In this document: piece by piece, positions 24,812-38,125 of the stretch
How positions within the stretch are numbered: position 1 is the stretch's first letter
How the letters are laid out: each line of letters begins with the position of its first letter
Program-made: the position numbers and the translations under genes
Origin: Armillaria gallica
Taxonomy: Eukaryota > Basidiomycota > Agaricomycetes > Agaricales > Physalacriaceae
Length of the DNA stretch: 64,000 bases
Direction: 5' to 3'
Assembly: GCA_037576215.1 (NCBI GenBank)
Contig: JBANDB010000015.1
Span: forward strand, 186,001 to 250,000
The notes under the pieces: model-generated
What the model was told of the DNA's origin: nothing
The model's database searches: none
The model's input: only the letters and a program-made list of their open reading frames with translations

Positions 24812-26591
24812 CCAGCTGCCAGGCCAGGAGAAATTTGGTCAGTAACACTCTCTGAGGATGAAACCAACCCCCTCGTTATGTGTTACATCCTTCATTTTCA
24901 GAGACGAGACGGCCCCAGCGTTACGTGTTATGTCTCATCCAAATAAATACATACAGTATGATCACTTCAATTTCCCCCACCCATATTTGCTTCTAATCGC
25001 TCACTCTAGGTATAAATTTCATTTTTATAATGTATTCCAGTTGTCATAGCCAGGCTGCTTACTTGTAGCTTCGATTTGGCAACACTTTTGGCTCAGTTTC
25101 TTTAGTTTGTTCCTGGATGGAATTGCAATGACAGCAGAGTCTTTGGCACAAGTTATCATGTAGCAACATCTCTAGCACCTCTCCATGAATCTGGGTGGTC
25201 TTACATCTTAAATTTCAGCTCGAACATCAATGTATTCTGCTATGGTGTCTGTACAGAGACTCTACCACAAGAAGAGAAGTCAGTTATGGCTGATGCCAAC
25301 GTCATGGTGTGTACGAATTTTATACACAGTGAATATTACTTACAGTCTAGCTAAAAAAAAATCATGTCACAGATGTTTTTGAACCCAAATGCACCAAACA
25401 CCAAAGAAACGCAACTCTGTCATGCTCCCACAGGCATGACAACATATGTGTAAAAAACGCAAACACATGCATGCAAGTGCAAATGCAGAATTCTACATGC
25501 CCAATTTGGTGGACCGCTATCTCAATCTAAACCCTGCATCAAAACCATATTTGAATACAATGACAATTGGTTAATAAGGATGTATACTGATACATCTAGG
25601 TATATTCTTTAGAACAAAAAACCTAAGAAGTATGCCTATCTCCGATATCAAGATGTCTTGCGCTTACCTTTGTATTGTTTTGAAGATTCCCCTCAGATTT
25701 AACAAGTACCTTGAGGATACTATAAGTGTGCCTGAAGCTGCAGATGTCCATCTTTAGATAGGTGGGAGATAATTGTCACCTCTTGCTGCATCTATTGGTC
25801 TTCTGAGCATGTCAGTGCAGTTTTCCTGTGACCAACAAAACTTAGTAACTTTTGCCAACAGGAGAGACAGTGAGGAGAAGCCTTGCCCAATCATTCTCAC
25901 CCACCACATCTACTTGGGTGGATCATGATTCCTTTGTAATGAGTCCATAACTTTCATCTGGTTCTACAAACTGTTATTATCCTATCGTTGGATTGGAACC
26001 ACACTTGCCCCGGTTGACTTCAGATCTTGGGCGTGTTCCTTTTCCTTCAAAACTTCTGGTCCTACTACACTGCAAAAGTGCCCAGAGGCCAAGGAGATGT
26101 CCCTTAGAGACCTTGTTCAGATGTACAGAGTGCATGTTCTGTAGCATTCGTTCCAAAGTTAACTAGAGGTGCAATCATTGATGTGAAACTGAGATCCACA
26201 TGGATGTTGCTCAGGTACCCATCAGACCTGGGTAGCATCTAAGCCTTCTGATCTGTAACCAACATTGTCTCTACCTCCAATTTATATGTTGCATTTGCAT
26301 TCTCCCTCAATCTCTCTCAAATAAAAATGTGGCTTTTTACACACACCTTTCTTCTAAATCTCAACACATCATAGCCTCAAGTTGTCAAACTGCTGTCTGC
26401 CACAACATCATGGTCACACCATCTATGGTGGAGAATGGCCTATCTCTCTCAATGAGCTTTGAGGAGTCAACCCCTGGAACATATGTGCATGTACCTTTCT
26501 ATATGTTTGTATTCATCCATCTGAATGTTTTAATATCAAGACTCTGAATGTCAACATCACGGTTGATGAACGTCAAAGCGATAGGGAAGCA
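24812..26591. other. Interval without a recognisable gene
   Basis: CpG-poor; only short frames (72 codons at most). Nothing recognised beyond ordinary AT-rich fungal sequence. Confidence 0.5.
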
Positions 26592-27128
26592 TTGCCACCT
26601 GGTCCAACAGTCAATGAGCTTCTGCTTGGTGATGTGATTCCTGCCAAGTCTGAGTTTCTCACACAGCTTTCCTCCTTGATGCCAGCACTTCAAAATATTC
26701 CAATTCAACCATCATCATCAAATCAGCCTGTTCAAATGCACAGCCAACAGGCTGAACAGACAGAACATCAATATCCCTGCAACATGTCTTTGTCTCCTTG
26801 CTTGAAAGCATCCTCTCCAGTTCTGCCTTTGACACCAATCCAGCTCAGTCCTGTTCAGTAACAGACCCAGTACACCTCTCCAACTGACTACAAATGTTAT
26901 CTCAAAGAGGTGGCCCAGCCTGGTTATAAGTATCCATGGGACAGGCCATCCCCTACTATTAGCTCTCATGTTGACAAGCCTCAGACAGATCTTGAACAGG
27001 ACTACATCCTAAAATGGGCTCAAGACTTCATGAATGAGGATATGCCATCACAGCCAACTGTCCTTCAGAGTCAATTCTTCAAGTGCAAGATGGTGGGACC
27101 AGCCAGGTCTAATTCTTCAAAGAAATGA
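26592..27128 (+). pseudogene. Degenerate coding-like stretch, unrecognised
   Basis: Two consecutive open stretches on the plus strand: 26592-26861 (89 codons, Ser/Gln/Pro-rich, ending QLSPVQ then TAA) and 26910-27128 (72 codons, with DYILKWAQDFMNEDMP). They lie in different frames and may be exons or pieces of one decayed gene. Composition suggests a disordered region. No family is recognised and the call may be chance. Confidence 0.25.
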
Positions 27129-27382
27129 AAAAGTCTTGTTCTTACCACCAACCATACTTGATACAACAATGATTCTGATGATCTCATCATTCATGACTCT
27201 AAGGAAGAGAGCTGAGATCAATATGGCAATGAGTTGAGTTGTTTGGGCTTCTCCTTTTCAAAACCTGATTATTGCCATGCAGTTCATGTATCTCTTACCA
27301 CATGGACAGTGTGACAAAAATAGTGAGGAATCATTATCACATTAAGTACTCCAATGCACAACTTTGATACAAGAATGAGATT

Positions 27383-30300
27383 TCATTGGTTGAATATTCT
27401 AATATGTGGTTGTTTAGCAGGTCTTGCTATCAGACCCTCACAATATTTGTCAGACATGTTATCTTCATCTGAGCCTTCATCAATGTCATCCTCCAGGGCA
27501 AGCAACTCTTGGACCTCATGCTCTGCATCAATTTCTGCCTGTCGAGCTACCTTATTAGCCTTTTTTGTGGCAGCTGTAGCCATTTGCTTTTCTTGTGTTC
27601 TCTTCCATTTGATAGAATAGGCTATACGAAGCTTTGCAGCAAGTTCTTTGTGATGTCCATGGCAATCAGAATACAGCACAGAGGGAGCAATCAGGGCTCT
27701 TGGAAGTGCACAACATAGGAGTGTGGCATGATGCAGGCTGAACATATTGATGATAAAATGATCCTCATCTTTATGTGAGATCAGCTGTTCCATCTGTTCG
27801 GTAATCTACCATTCTTGAACTTGTGGATGAAGGACAGTTGCCTGGCAGCCAACCAGACAGCATTCATGCTGTGCATTGAAGATAAATAAGATGTTCTATA
27901 AAAATCTCAGCAGCATTTGGAGTCTTTCACAGAAAATGAGAGCATACAGAGAGGTCCAATAGTACCACATTGGAGTTTGTGATCAGACATCATAATACTG
28001 GACACTGATGGTCAGGGTGCAGACATTCACCTAGCACAAATTCATCTACAGAGACCACTTTGGTTTGCGACATCTCTTTGCTCAGGTCAACTGCATACAA
28101 GAGCTCTAGAATGTGGCCAAAGATCATGTCCCCATTCTATAGGTCAAGATAAATCTATATGTAATGAAAGAAGTATCATCTTCTGACCTTTGAACAGCCA
28201 GCAATCCATGACTCTGTTATGTAGCAATTGCCTGATTGAGCTGTTACTGATTTTGTGAGATGCCAGTGACTGGTTGGTAAAGGGGTGCTTTCCCAAGAAT
28301 GTGATGGAGTATATGCATGTGTTTCCTTCCACAAAAGCATGTTCATTTTTGTTTGAATCTTCTGAGAATATGGTTACATGAAGCCTGTTGTGGGAAGTTA
28401 ACAGAATATGGATCTGCAGTAGGGAAGAATACAATACCTGGAGTGATGATATTGGTGGGAACCCATCCCAAGTGACACTGCAGAATTAGCTGTGCTTGGA
28501 GCACCTTCAAGACAGCTGCATCAGCTTGCACCCATTTACCATCTTCACACCAGTATCCACCACATAAGAAATGTTTTAGCCAATCCATAGATCTAAATTT
28601 CATGGAGATATCATGACTCAGAGACTGAAGATTACTGAGAATGGAGCAAAGTAGAAATACTGTATTGAATCCTTTGAACACTTCCATTGAGTTTTGAATA
28701 GCTAGGCCAAAGTGTCATATATCTTGACAGAGGTGAGTAAGTAGATGCAGTTTAATCTTGATGATGATATTGGAGGGATCATTGTTGCTAAAGGTATTGA
28801 GCATGTTTCCAACAAGTATTTCAAGATCATCCTAGTCATATTATTTGAGACTGCCCATGCAAAATGATGAAAATCATACCAGCTATTGGTTTATATCTTT
28901 GATCTTGTCAACCCATAACATCAGAGAGAGAGCTGAGACTGCTTTAACCAATGCAAATGGAGTTGGGGTAACCAGCCCATGAACATTAAATGGCAGAGTT
29001 TGCATCAGTGTTTTGAAGTGTTTTTCGATGAGGTTGTTACAGTATTGGGTCATATATTTAGCCTGAATTGGAGGAATACTAAGTCCATCAATGCCCATTG
29101 ACTGGAGGCATATGGCAAAAAGGTTCCACTGCATATCTAACCATGATGTGTTCAGTATATGCCAGACATACTTGATGACTCCTTGAATAATTGTATGAAG
29201 TAATTCAACTGGAGTATCCTGTGATGGGTCAAGTCCTAAAAAAGCTGAAAGATCCTCAAAGTATGCTTCATAATAAAAGAATGATGCCTTACCAGGTATG
29301 TCCAGAAACAGGTTAATCTTATCACCTGGCTGTTCCTTAAGCCAGGTACAAAGCTTATCAACCATGGATTCAAGAGAGCAGTCTGGATCTTTCTTCTTCA
29401 TCTCTTTTACCTTCTCAAGAAGAATATCAATCCAACGCTGTGTGATCTTGTCTTTAGTCCCTGTCTCCATCTGCATATTTGAGATGTCCTGTGCTACACC
29501 ATATGCAGCACAATGAAGCTGTTCTTCCAGGTTTTGAACAATCTCATTTTGATTATGTAGTTCACCTGCCTGAAGATAATTTTGTCAATTAAGAGACATG
29601 AGATGCAAGGGATAAAACATGTACTGAGTAGAACTGATAATATAGCTCATCTTGTTCCTTTTCTTGAGTTGTTCCACCAATTTTACACTCACAACATGGA
29701 TAGTTTGCATCTCCACCAATATGGGATGCCTCTTCAGACTGTTGAGGGTTGTCCACAAGAAGGCCAGGTGTCCTTAGGATAATTTAACAAGGGAAATGTG
29801 TATCAGCATTATAGCATTATATTGAGTTTGTATGTGTATCACTAACAGCTGTTATCAGCAGATCAAATGTGTGTAGAAGAGGGAGTCTTACTTAATCTGA
29901 TCTTGATGTAAGGCTAGCAAACTCTCTGGTAAGAGAAAATTGCATCTGCATCTGCAAGATCTTTTGTATACACAAGGAGAGTTACCACCCACTCTGAAGG
30001 GATCTGATAGAATCCACTCCATCTGCAGATATGATAGAGAGAAGTAGTCCAATTGTCTGCTTGGGATGCTGAACAGAGAGTGATAGAGAAGATAAAAGAA
30101 GAGAGGATGATTCCTGACAATCTGCTTGTGATACTAGGCTCAGAGGCAGCTATATATGCTATGGAGAGTAGCAGAATTTATTCCTTTAGGGTGCTTTAAG
30201 CAAGTGAGATTAACTAAGTTCTAAGTACATTGTATATGCTTATATAGTAGCAGATCTGAACCAGCTCCCCACTCCAACACCTGCCCACTCTGATAGCTCT

Positions 30301-32515
30301 GAATGTACTCTCAAAAGCTAGTATTTGATATGCACTGGCATACTAAAATCTGCTTGCAAGCTACTTCAGCATAGCTGATCAGATTTTCCAACACCTTCTG
30401 CATCTGGTTTGGTTCGAGAATAACCATATATAGCTATCCACCATCAGCCAATTTGTCCATTCTTCAAGGTTAAACCTTCTGCCATCTACTGCCATGGGTG
30501 GTTCAGGTTGATAGCTGTCAGCTCCTAGAGCCTAGACTAGTCAAATACTCATGAAATGGGGCAGCTTCATGGTGGATAGCATATTTCCTGGCAGATGGTG
30601 CATGTCTTGGCAGACATTTAGCAGATGGATGGTTGCCTGTGTAGATTCTGTAGGAATTCCATTCTTGAGCAGAGAGAAGTGAGACTGAATAAACAGTGAG
30701 TGAAGGTGGTTGCAGCATGGCACTTTGTCGATATATCAAGTTGAAAATCAAAATTTGGTGCACACATAGATGTGGTGCAGCACATAGAATGACAGAAAAA
30801 CTGTTCTGGAGAGGTTGCATATGGGGATGTGGATACAAATCACATGAAATATTCCTGCTGAAGAAGCTGGCCAGGTAGGCAGCCATTTATGGCATAGATG
30901 TTGATATGCTTATTGTACTGTTTTGATTTGTTTCCAGAGATATCATCACGCCAAAGTGGTGTCATAACAACATAAAGGTCATCGCCATCTGCCAGCTTGT
31001 GAAGTGGATTTGGCATCTCCAGAATATTAGGATCTAAAGAAAAATGCCTCCACATTGATAAAGGAGAATGAATAGACCACACCAGTGAATATCCTTTCCA
31101 ACCCAAGCAACAATGTTTTCAAAATTGAACTGGAATGCAGTAGCAGGCTGGCAATATGTTTCACATGGTACTATACTCCATTCCTCCTAATGTCAATATG
31201 TGATCAGCTTTGGGCTATGATGACAGGTACTTAATGCAAAATTTACTGGGGATACAGTCACCAGACTACAGTTGGCACATAATTCTTTGTCATAGACAAT
31301 CCAGTTGTGCAGAATGACATATATGCCATCCTGAAGCTGAGCAACCTTATCAATGTAAAACTGTCAATGGCTTTGTAAAAACATTGGAATTAACTCAGAT
31401 GGATGGAATTCCTTCCATCTTTCTGCTTGCCACACCTCTGATATGAGACTGGCAGTGTGTTCAAGATATAAATGTAGATGCTTGGCAATTTTAGGATTAC
31501 ATAGATCCTAGAATATTTATGAGTATAAATAGACAACAAGATTGATCAGCACTTACTTGAGAAATAGACTCACAAATATCATTCACGTAGAAATGATTAC
31601 CAAAAGTAGATTTGTATGCTTTGGATTCAGTTCTGCATAGTTCACATAGCTTTTTCTGAAGTTTGCGCAATGCATTATAGGAAGAGACATCTTGAGCACC
31701 AAGTTCTTTAAGCATCCACAGAACAAGTTGGACCTGACTGGTTGATAGGCATAATTGTGGTAGATTGTCAATGATATCCAGTAGCATAACCTGTATATTG
31801 TATATTTAATATTAGTAAATGTCATATATCATGCATGCACCATCTTGTTTGGATATGAATGATATGCCGAGCTTTCCCAAGCACTGAAGAGATCACTGAT
31901 ATTATCATCATCTTCTTCAACATTAAGGTCTAGCAATATGCAGACATTGAAACCACAGCTAGCAGAAAGAGTAATTTTTACATACCAAGAGCACAGAATG
32001 TATCTGAAATACAGTCTTCATCATCTTCATCTCCAAATTCATCAATATACTGTGTATGAGCAATCATAGCCTCGAACTGGTGCACCAATTTATCCTGTTA
32101 ATCAGCTTCACTCAGGTCTACTGGATGCTCATGCAGCATTAGTATCATTGGATCATCCCATGAATAAGCAGGTTGAGTCTCATCATTGTCTTGGAGTGTA
32201 TCAGATGAGGCATTAGAAGGATTATCAAACATATTTGGCTGTGGTTCAGCTTCAGAAAGATGGAAGTCCTGGTTTTCCAGAAGTGTGAAACCATGGTAGG
32301 TCTGCTGAAAAATATGCTCAGCCTCCTTGTGCTCCTGGGTTTTCTCCTTTTGAGCCTGGACTTGAGTATGATGACTGTCCTAGCTCAGATGCTTCATTGC
32401 TGAAGTCCTGTTCATGTATTTGATAGGTAGCTCTTGGTGCTCAGACACAATTGGACAGCATACCAGACATCTGACTTTATCAGGATCATGAGGATGGGAC
32501 TCTAACCCTAAAGAA
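27383..32515 (-). pseudogene. Large transposon-associated basidiomycete protein, decayed
   Basis: Read on the minus strand, pieces appear in a consistent order over 5.1 kb. First, a C-x2-C...H-x4-H-like finger (about 32500-32370, starting KVRCLVC). Then a block with LCLSTSQVQLVLWMLKEL and FYVNDI (31787-31497). Next SMWRHFSLDPN, MPNPLHKLADGDD, TPLWRDDISGN and QYNKHINIY (31106-30840), followed after a TGA by FVSTSPYATSPEQF (about 30800). Then DTPVELLHTIIQGVIKYVW (29476-28883, 197 open codons), a block around 28687-28143, and a charged Lys/Glu-rich tail (27793-27383). From memory these motifs belong to a large, very common agaricomycete protein found in repeats; its biochemical role is not known to me. 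Frame changes and stops between blocks show it is broken, though some gaps may be short introns. It is divergent from the small gene at 32996. Confidence 0.65.
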
Positions 32516-32995
32516 CATTAAATAATGAAAAATAATATAGAACAGAACACTGGTACCTTTGGGAAGAGGTTTGTGTGGTGCAGGCATGGAGGAATAGTGA
32601 GAGTCAGGGACAGACAAAGTTATTTAACTGATGAGAGGCCCATTTATATATGCCTTCACAAGCTGAGAATAATAACAAGGTGATGATCAAAGCACACACT
32701 CACCAGCTGCAAGAATAATAGCTCACAAACCTGATCAGAGCTCAGAGGTTCATTCAGTAGATATAGCAGTGTATGAAAATTAGCTATATTCAATCAAGGA
32801 ACAAGAATAAACACACAGGAGGCAGGATAAATACTGCAATTAAGGAAGAAGGTACCTGTTGAGTCACTATCCCAAAAAGGAATGAGAGAATCAAAGTGTC
32901 ATGTCACACCTCCCTTGTTAAAGAGCACCAACAATGTTCTGCCACAGCTTCACATTTGCCTCTGATTTCCACTCTCTGATTTCTCTCCACCATAA

Positions 32996-33830
32996 ATGTC
33001 CGAGTTTGAATATGATCAGGATCCTGCTGTGCAGTTCATCACAGGCCTGATCAATCAATCACTGAATGACCCTCTCCCAGCTGGATCTGTTCATGGATGT
33101 GAGTCCCTGTCTTACATGCCACCAGAAGATAGCCAACAGACTGAGAGCCCATCACAAGATGGCTTTCCAGAGTCACCTTTCCATGATGGTGCCACAGATA
33201 ATTTGCCTCCACCATCATCTCTTCAAAGTTCCTTGGCTGCCCATGTTCATCTTGTCAAATTGCTCAAACAAAACAAGAAGTTCTCCAGAGAGTCAGTAAA
33301 GGATCTAGACAATTTTGCTGCTGTAAGCTCTCATTTTTGTGTTCCAATGCATGCTTACACTGAGTTATTACCAGGCCCTGATAATTGAAGAATGTCTCAC
33401 AATTGTTCTTGCTGCAACATTAGAAACTTGTGATTTGTTAATGGGATTGCAAGAGAAGAAGGTGTCAGAAGTCTGGGAGGTGAAGGATTAACTCAAGGTG
33501 AGCAGCTGGACTTTCTCCACTGCATGATATTTCTTACACTCGAATCAGAAATTTGTGAAGCATCATGCAAAGGCCTTCATGCTGTCATCATCAGCAAAAT
33601 CTTTCACTGAGAAAGGAATGGCTTCAGCAATTATGGTGTGTCAATCAATCTGTCTCTTCATGCCCAAACCCTGATCTTATTGCCCACAGGATGCCTTGCA
33701 GGCAAAAATGTTAAGGAGATGCTAGCAGAAGAAGACATTACCAGATGTTCCATACTTCTCTCCTCCATCTCTGACAAGCTTTTCTCTGTATGTTCCACTG
33801 CAAGGAGGAGGTGTGGTTAAAATCTGGCAT
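32996..33830 (+). pseudogene. Small acidic partner gene, probably decayed, with introns
   Basis: ATG at 32996 opens an acidic, Ser/Pro-rich N-terminus (SEFEYDQDPAVQFITGLINQ). A GTAAGC...CCAG intron (33323-33373) joins DNFAA to ALIIEECLTIVLAATLETCD in frame; the joined frame then meets TAA near 33488. Later exon-like pieces contain KHHAKAFMLSSSAKSFTEKG (about 33550-33610) and MLAEEDITRCSILL (33720-33765) in other frames. The 480-bp gap to the divergent large gene could hold a shared promoter. Function unknown; the pair may be cargo of one transposon. Confidence is moderate for a real gene remnant, low for intactness. Confidence 0.45.
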
Positions 33831-34160
33831 ATAGGGTAGGGGGAAAGGGGAAAGGGGTCTGAGCCTTAAACATGAAAGTGACATACACTTTGTGTACCTT
33901 ATTTTAGGCTATCTAATACTCTAAGACTTACCTGGTGGTCCAATATAGCATTACTTCAATGGTTTCATGTGAATAGAGATTGTTTAGTGCTAAAAGACTC
34001 ATCTTGGATGTGTTTCTTACTAAACTGAGATAAAGTAGCCACCCAGCAACTCTTAGCATTCAACCAGCACATACCAGCATCTTTCCAGTAACTAAGATTG
34101 TGTTACTAAGCCATCCTAATATGTATATATTACTGCCATATATGGTAGGGGAGGGGAGAA
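33811..34160. repeat. Inverted dispersed repeat, right member (pairs with 18764-19090)
   Basis: Reverse-complement relative of 18764-19090. It directly follows the small plus-strand gene and includes a purine-rich run (GGTAGGGGGAAAGGGG). It could be the 3' untranslated and terminal region of the transposon that carries the gene pair at 27.4-33.8 kb. Confidence 0.55.
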
Positions 34161-34176
34161 GGTAGTGTTTCCATGG

Positions 34177-34217
34177 CTCAACTCAGCTCAACTCAACTCA
34201 ACTCAACTCAGCTCAGC
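34177..34217. repeat. CAACT pentanucleotide microsatellite
   Basis: About eight units of CTCAA with two CTCAG variants. It lies next to the 3' side of the hAT pseudogene; arrays of such short words often sit just inside hAT ends, but no TIR was confirmed. Confidence 0.7.
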
Positions 34218-34946
34218 TTCAGAACAGCTCCAGGTTTAATGACTCTGGCTTGGCTTGGCTCCAAGTCATTGACTTATGCCAAGTCACTAGCTTCTTCTAA
34301 ATTAGGAAATGATATATATTTAAATACTATTCAATATCAATTACTTTTTCAAATGCATCCAGAGAGCATACAAACTCATTAATTTCAGTGGGAACTGTTG
34401 TTTTATCATCCAACATTGCTTCCAAAGCAGCTGTCTGCACCTCTTTGTCATATTGCTGCATGAAATTGAGTGCTGACACATCATGTTTCAAGCCAAAGTT
34501 CAGCATTTGTGACACTTCCATGAGTTCTGGTGTAATATGAGATCGCTGATCTGTAGTTGTCTGCTTTCCTAACAAGAAAACTTGTTCACATGGTACAAAT
34601 GATCCTTAGATCAGAAGAATATCCATGGCCATCAAAAACATGGTTAGATAGCATATGCAGTTTTCCTGTATGAATATGTGAGTGGAGTAGGAAAACAGAG
34701 AGCATAACAGCAGACATACTCACTAAAATAATAACAAACTTGATAAAACTTGCTAATCAAGAAGGTATGCATTAAACTCTTGTTCGAGCATGGTCTGGCT
34801 TGAACTTCCAAGGACATCAAACCTGAGAATCTCATCTGTCTAATCATGTGGTTGTGAAGGGATAGCATTGGCTGCAGGAGAAACTGAGGAGTAGCACCAA
34901 AGCTATATGAGATATCACACTATGTGGTAGCCTTGATAATAGAGCC

Positions 34947-35153
34947 TTAAATATTGAATCTGAACAATATTTATTTTCAGTCACTTTCTTGCCTAATATA
35001 TTGAAGAAATAAGTAAAATATTTTCTCAATATGTGAGATTTTATACAGTTTTGAGGCAATTTTCACAAATATAGAAAAGATACAAGCAAAAGCTTTTACT
35101 TATTTTTGAATCAAATATGATAAAAATAAATATCTTTCAAACTCAATATTTAA
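34947..35153. mobile_element. Foldback MITE, family F, copy 1
   Basis: Arms TTAAATATTGAATCTGAACA on the left and, reverse-complemented, TTAAATATTGAGTTTGAAAG on the right. The internal text (AATATTTATTTT, ATATTGAAGAAATA, CACAAATATAGAAAAGATA) matches the element at 37860-38125, so both belong to one family. It interrupts the hAT reading frame between LNPKMKLHWYEQ and the C-terminal part. No TSD could be fixed with confidence. Confidence 0.65.
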
Positions 35154-37859
35154 ACCTAATTTATTGAGGACATCAGAAAGATACTTCTTACATAAATAGA
35201 TTTTTAACCCATACAAGTTTTAATGGATCATGTTGCTCATACCAGTGTAGCTTCATTTTTGGATTCAAGACTGCAAGAGATGTTAAAGATATGATGATCA
35301 TTGGAAGGATGACTGACTCATGGGGAAGTTATACGCTGAGATGTACATGACCTTGAGAAAATAGTCTTCCAGCTTTGTGAGACTAGCTTTGATGACATCC
35401 TTCATTTCAGGCATTTGTTCTTGAAGTAAATGCCAGAGCACAATTAATGCAGAGAACGATGGAAGAGCATCACAAAGGGTCAGCATTTTCTCAGCCAACA
35501 GTTTTTGTTGAAAAGCATGCAGAACCTTGATGATCATATCAGAAAAGTCAGGATGAAGTGAATAGATCTTACACATAATATTTCATGAAACAGATGAAGA
35601 ACTGTCCATTTATTGTTACTCAGCTGATATCTTTGAAGCTCACATTGCTCTCGACCCTGGAGAAACAAAAGGATTGGCTGAATATACATACAGTTCAGCA
35701 GTGTATCTGAAGCAATATACAGTACCATACCTCATGCAGAAGAAATGCTCGCTTGATCATGATATCTGTTGAAGACCATCAAACATTGACATCTTGGAGC
35801 AACTGAAGAGAACCTAGTTCTGCTTGGGCAACTTTTTGCATGAAGGTCTCACAATGAAGTGATGATGAACAAATCTAAATAGTTTACTTTATTAGCTGCA
35901 GAAGAATGTCAATCTATGTACTTACCAATTTGATTAGTACATGCAGAGTGGCAATAGGATTCTGAGTCACACTAGCTAAAGTGCCGGTATTCCCATGGCC
36001 ATATCATATTTCATCAATCACTCACTCGACATCATGGCAGGCAAGATTCATGATGTGAGGGAAACACCTATCCAAACCAATTGAGAAACAAACTTGATAT
36101 ACATTGGAAACATACACCAAATTCAATTATCCACCCACTCAAAGGGTATATCTCAAAACTGTCTTATCAATAGTAGCTCGAGATCATCCATCATTGTATT
36201 GTTGTTTGTCACATTATCACAGGTAATCCAGCCCAGGTTGGATGTGATGCAAAGGCAATCCAAAATGTATATAAATACTTCGACTAGATGTTTACCAGTA
36301 TGTGTTCCAGGAACATGATGAAAGCCTATCAAATCTGAGTGTAGGTGTAATGTAGCTTGACCATCGACAATCTTGTTCTCAATCCAGTGACAGGTGATTG
36401 CCATAAACAGCTGCATATTGATGTCTGTCCAAAGATCGGTTGTGAAAGAAATTCATCCTATAGATCCCTAGCATTTTGGAGTAAGTCAGTTGCAGATCTC
36501 AGAGGCCATAGATAATATTACCTTCAATTCTGCTGCCAGACAATCCATATACTCCTCCCACATTACAAGAATACAGGCTTGCAGGGAAGACCAATGTGGT
36601 ATGTTGGAGTCTTTAAAATCTTCACATAGCATCAAGAATATGGCACAAAGGTGTGGATTCTCAATAACATTAATAGACTGAGATTTTGTCAACAGTGTAT
36701 GTGATTGAAGAAAGAAGATTACAAACTTGGTTGTCAGCAACAATCCAACTGATTAGTGCATCCATAAATGATTCTTTTAAAAATGGGTGCCACACAGTAC
36801 CACCAGATGATGATGGCTGCTTGCCTTGTTCAATTTGGAAGTTGTTGACAGCATCCCAATATGCTTTCTGTGGTGTACAAATTTTAATGCCCAGTTGATC
36901 ACACTTTGTCAAGTATGCAGTGACATGGAAGTCCAGCAAGTGATGCTGTAGGATATCAGTGCTAGTTTTCAGACCAAAATTTGATTGCTTCAGAACATTA
37001 TCACTGTCCTCAAAGTCTCCAGCACTAAAAAGAAAGAGTTACTGTGCTGTTCATAGTAAATAGTATTATATATATACATGCAAAATGCACAATGATAATG
37101 GTCTCCACTTTTCAAATAGAAGGTCCAGATATCACAAGCAGCACGGTGACTTTTATTTCTTTGGCCAGCAGTGGTATGAGCAAGCTGTCAAGGGGTACCT
37201 GGAGTCCTAGAAAGTCAACATGCTGTAGCTAAAGCAGGATGTCGAGATGCAGGTGTCTGTGGCATCTGAGGTGTTTGATGAGGTGCTAATGGTTGTAGAG
37301 GTGTTTCAGGAGGATCATGTTCATGTTCTGAGAATGACGGTGAAGGTGATGGTGAAGGGAGATCTTCACCAGAACTTTCTTGATCATCTTCAAAATATGC
37401 ATGTTGAGGACACAGTGCTGGCACTGACTTGACAGGGCAGTAAATCTCCAGAGATTGGAGGGTGGGAGATAGCCTAGGAGTGCTGGAAGGTGCTGGTGCA
37501 AGCAATTGTGGGGGGACTTGAAAGGTTTTGGAAGCTGCTGGAGTTGGCTAACAATGATTATACCCTAATGTATTGAATCTATATATTAATACAGATAGTG
37601 AAGATGACATAATAAGGCGGACTTTCAATTTCCGGCCATTGCCAGACCATGGCCTATTCTGGCTGAGTTTTAATTTTGTTGTACTGCTGTCACTGCCACC
37701 TCTCTATGGTGACAAGCTTCAATTTTGCTGTGTTGCTGCCTCTGCATACCTTTACCAGTGTTCCATCCCCACATGGCAAATCATTGGGGCATGTCCAGCA
37801 CCTAGTATTTGCTGAACTGAGATTATCTTCTAAATATGCATGCTGACAGGATGCTGTAG

Positions 37860-38125
37860 CACTGCATGATGGCTTTGATATGTGAGGCTGAAATATTGAA
37901 ATTGAAAAATATTTATTTTTAGCTAGTTTTTAGCTTAAAATATTAAAGAAATATGCATAATATCTTTTTTATATTTGTGAAAATCACCTCAAAACTGGAT
38001 AAAACCACAAATATAGAAAAGATATTGTGCATATCTCTTTGATATTTTAGGCTAAAAACTGGCTAAAAATAAATATCTTTCAATTTCAATATTACAGCCT
38101 CACATATCAAAGCCATCATGCAGTG
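37860..38125. mobile_element. Foldback MITE, family F, copy 2
   Basis: A nearly perfect palindrome of 266 bp: the left arm CACTGCATGATGGCTTTGAT is the exact reverse complement of the right arm ATCAAAGCCATCATGCAGTG, and complementarity runs almost to the centre. TAG lies on both sides (37857-37859 and 38126-38128) and may be the target duplication. Internal sequence is related to 34947-35153. Superfamily undetermined. Confidence 0.75.

Noticed and set aside
37578..37801. A 0.2-kb Helitron ending at CTAG near 37803
   Set aside because: CCCCA...TGGGG followed by CTAGT looks like a 3' end, but the end shared with another copy lies at 39787, so the longer element is better supported.
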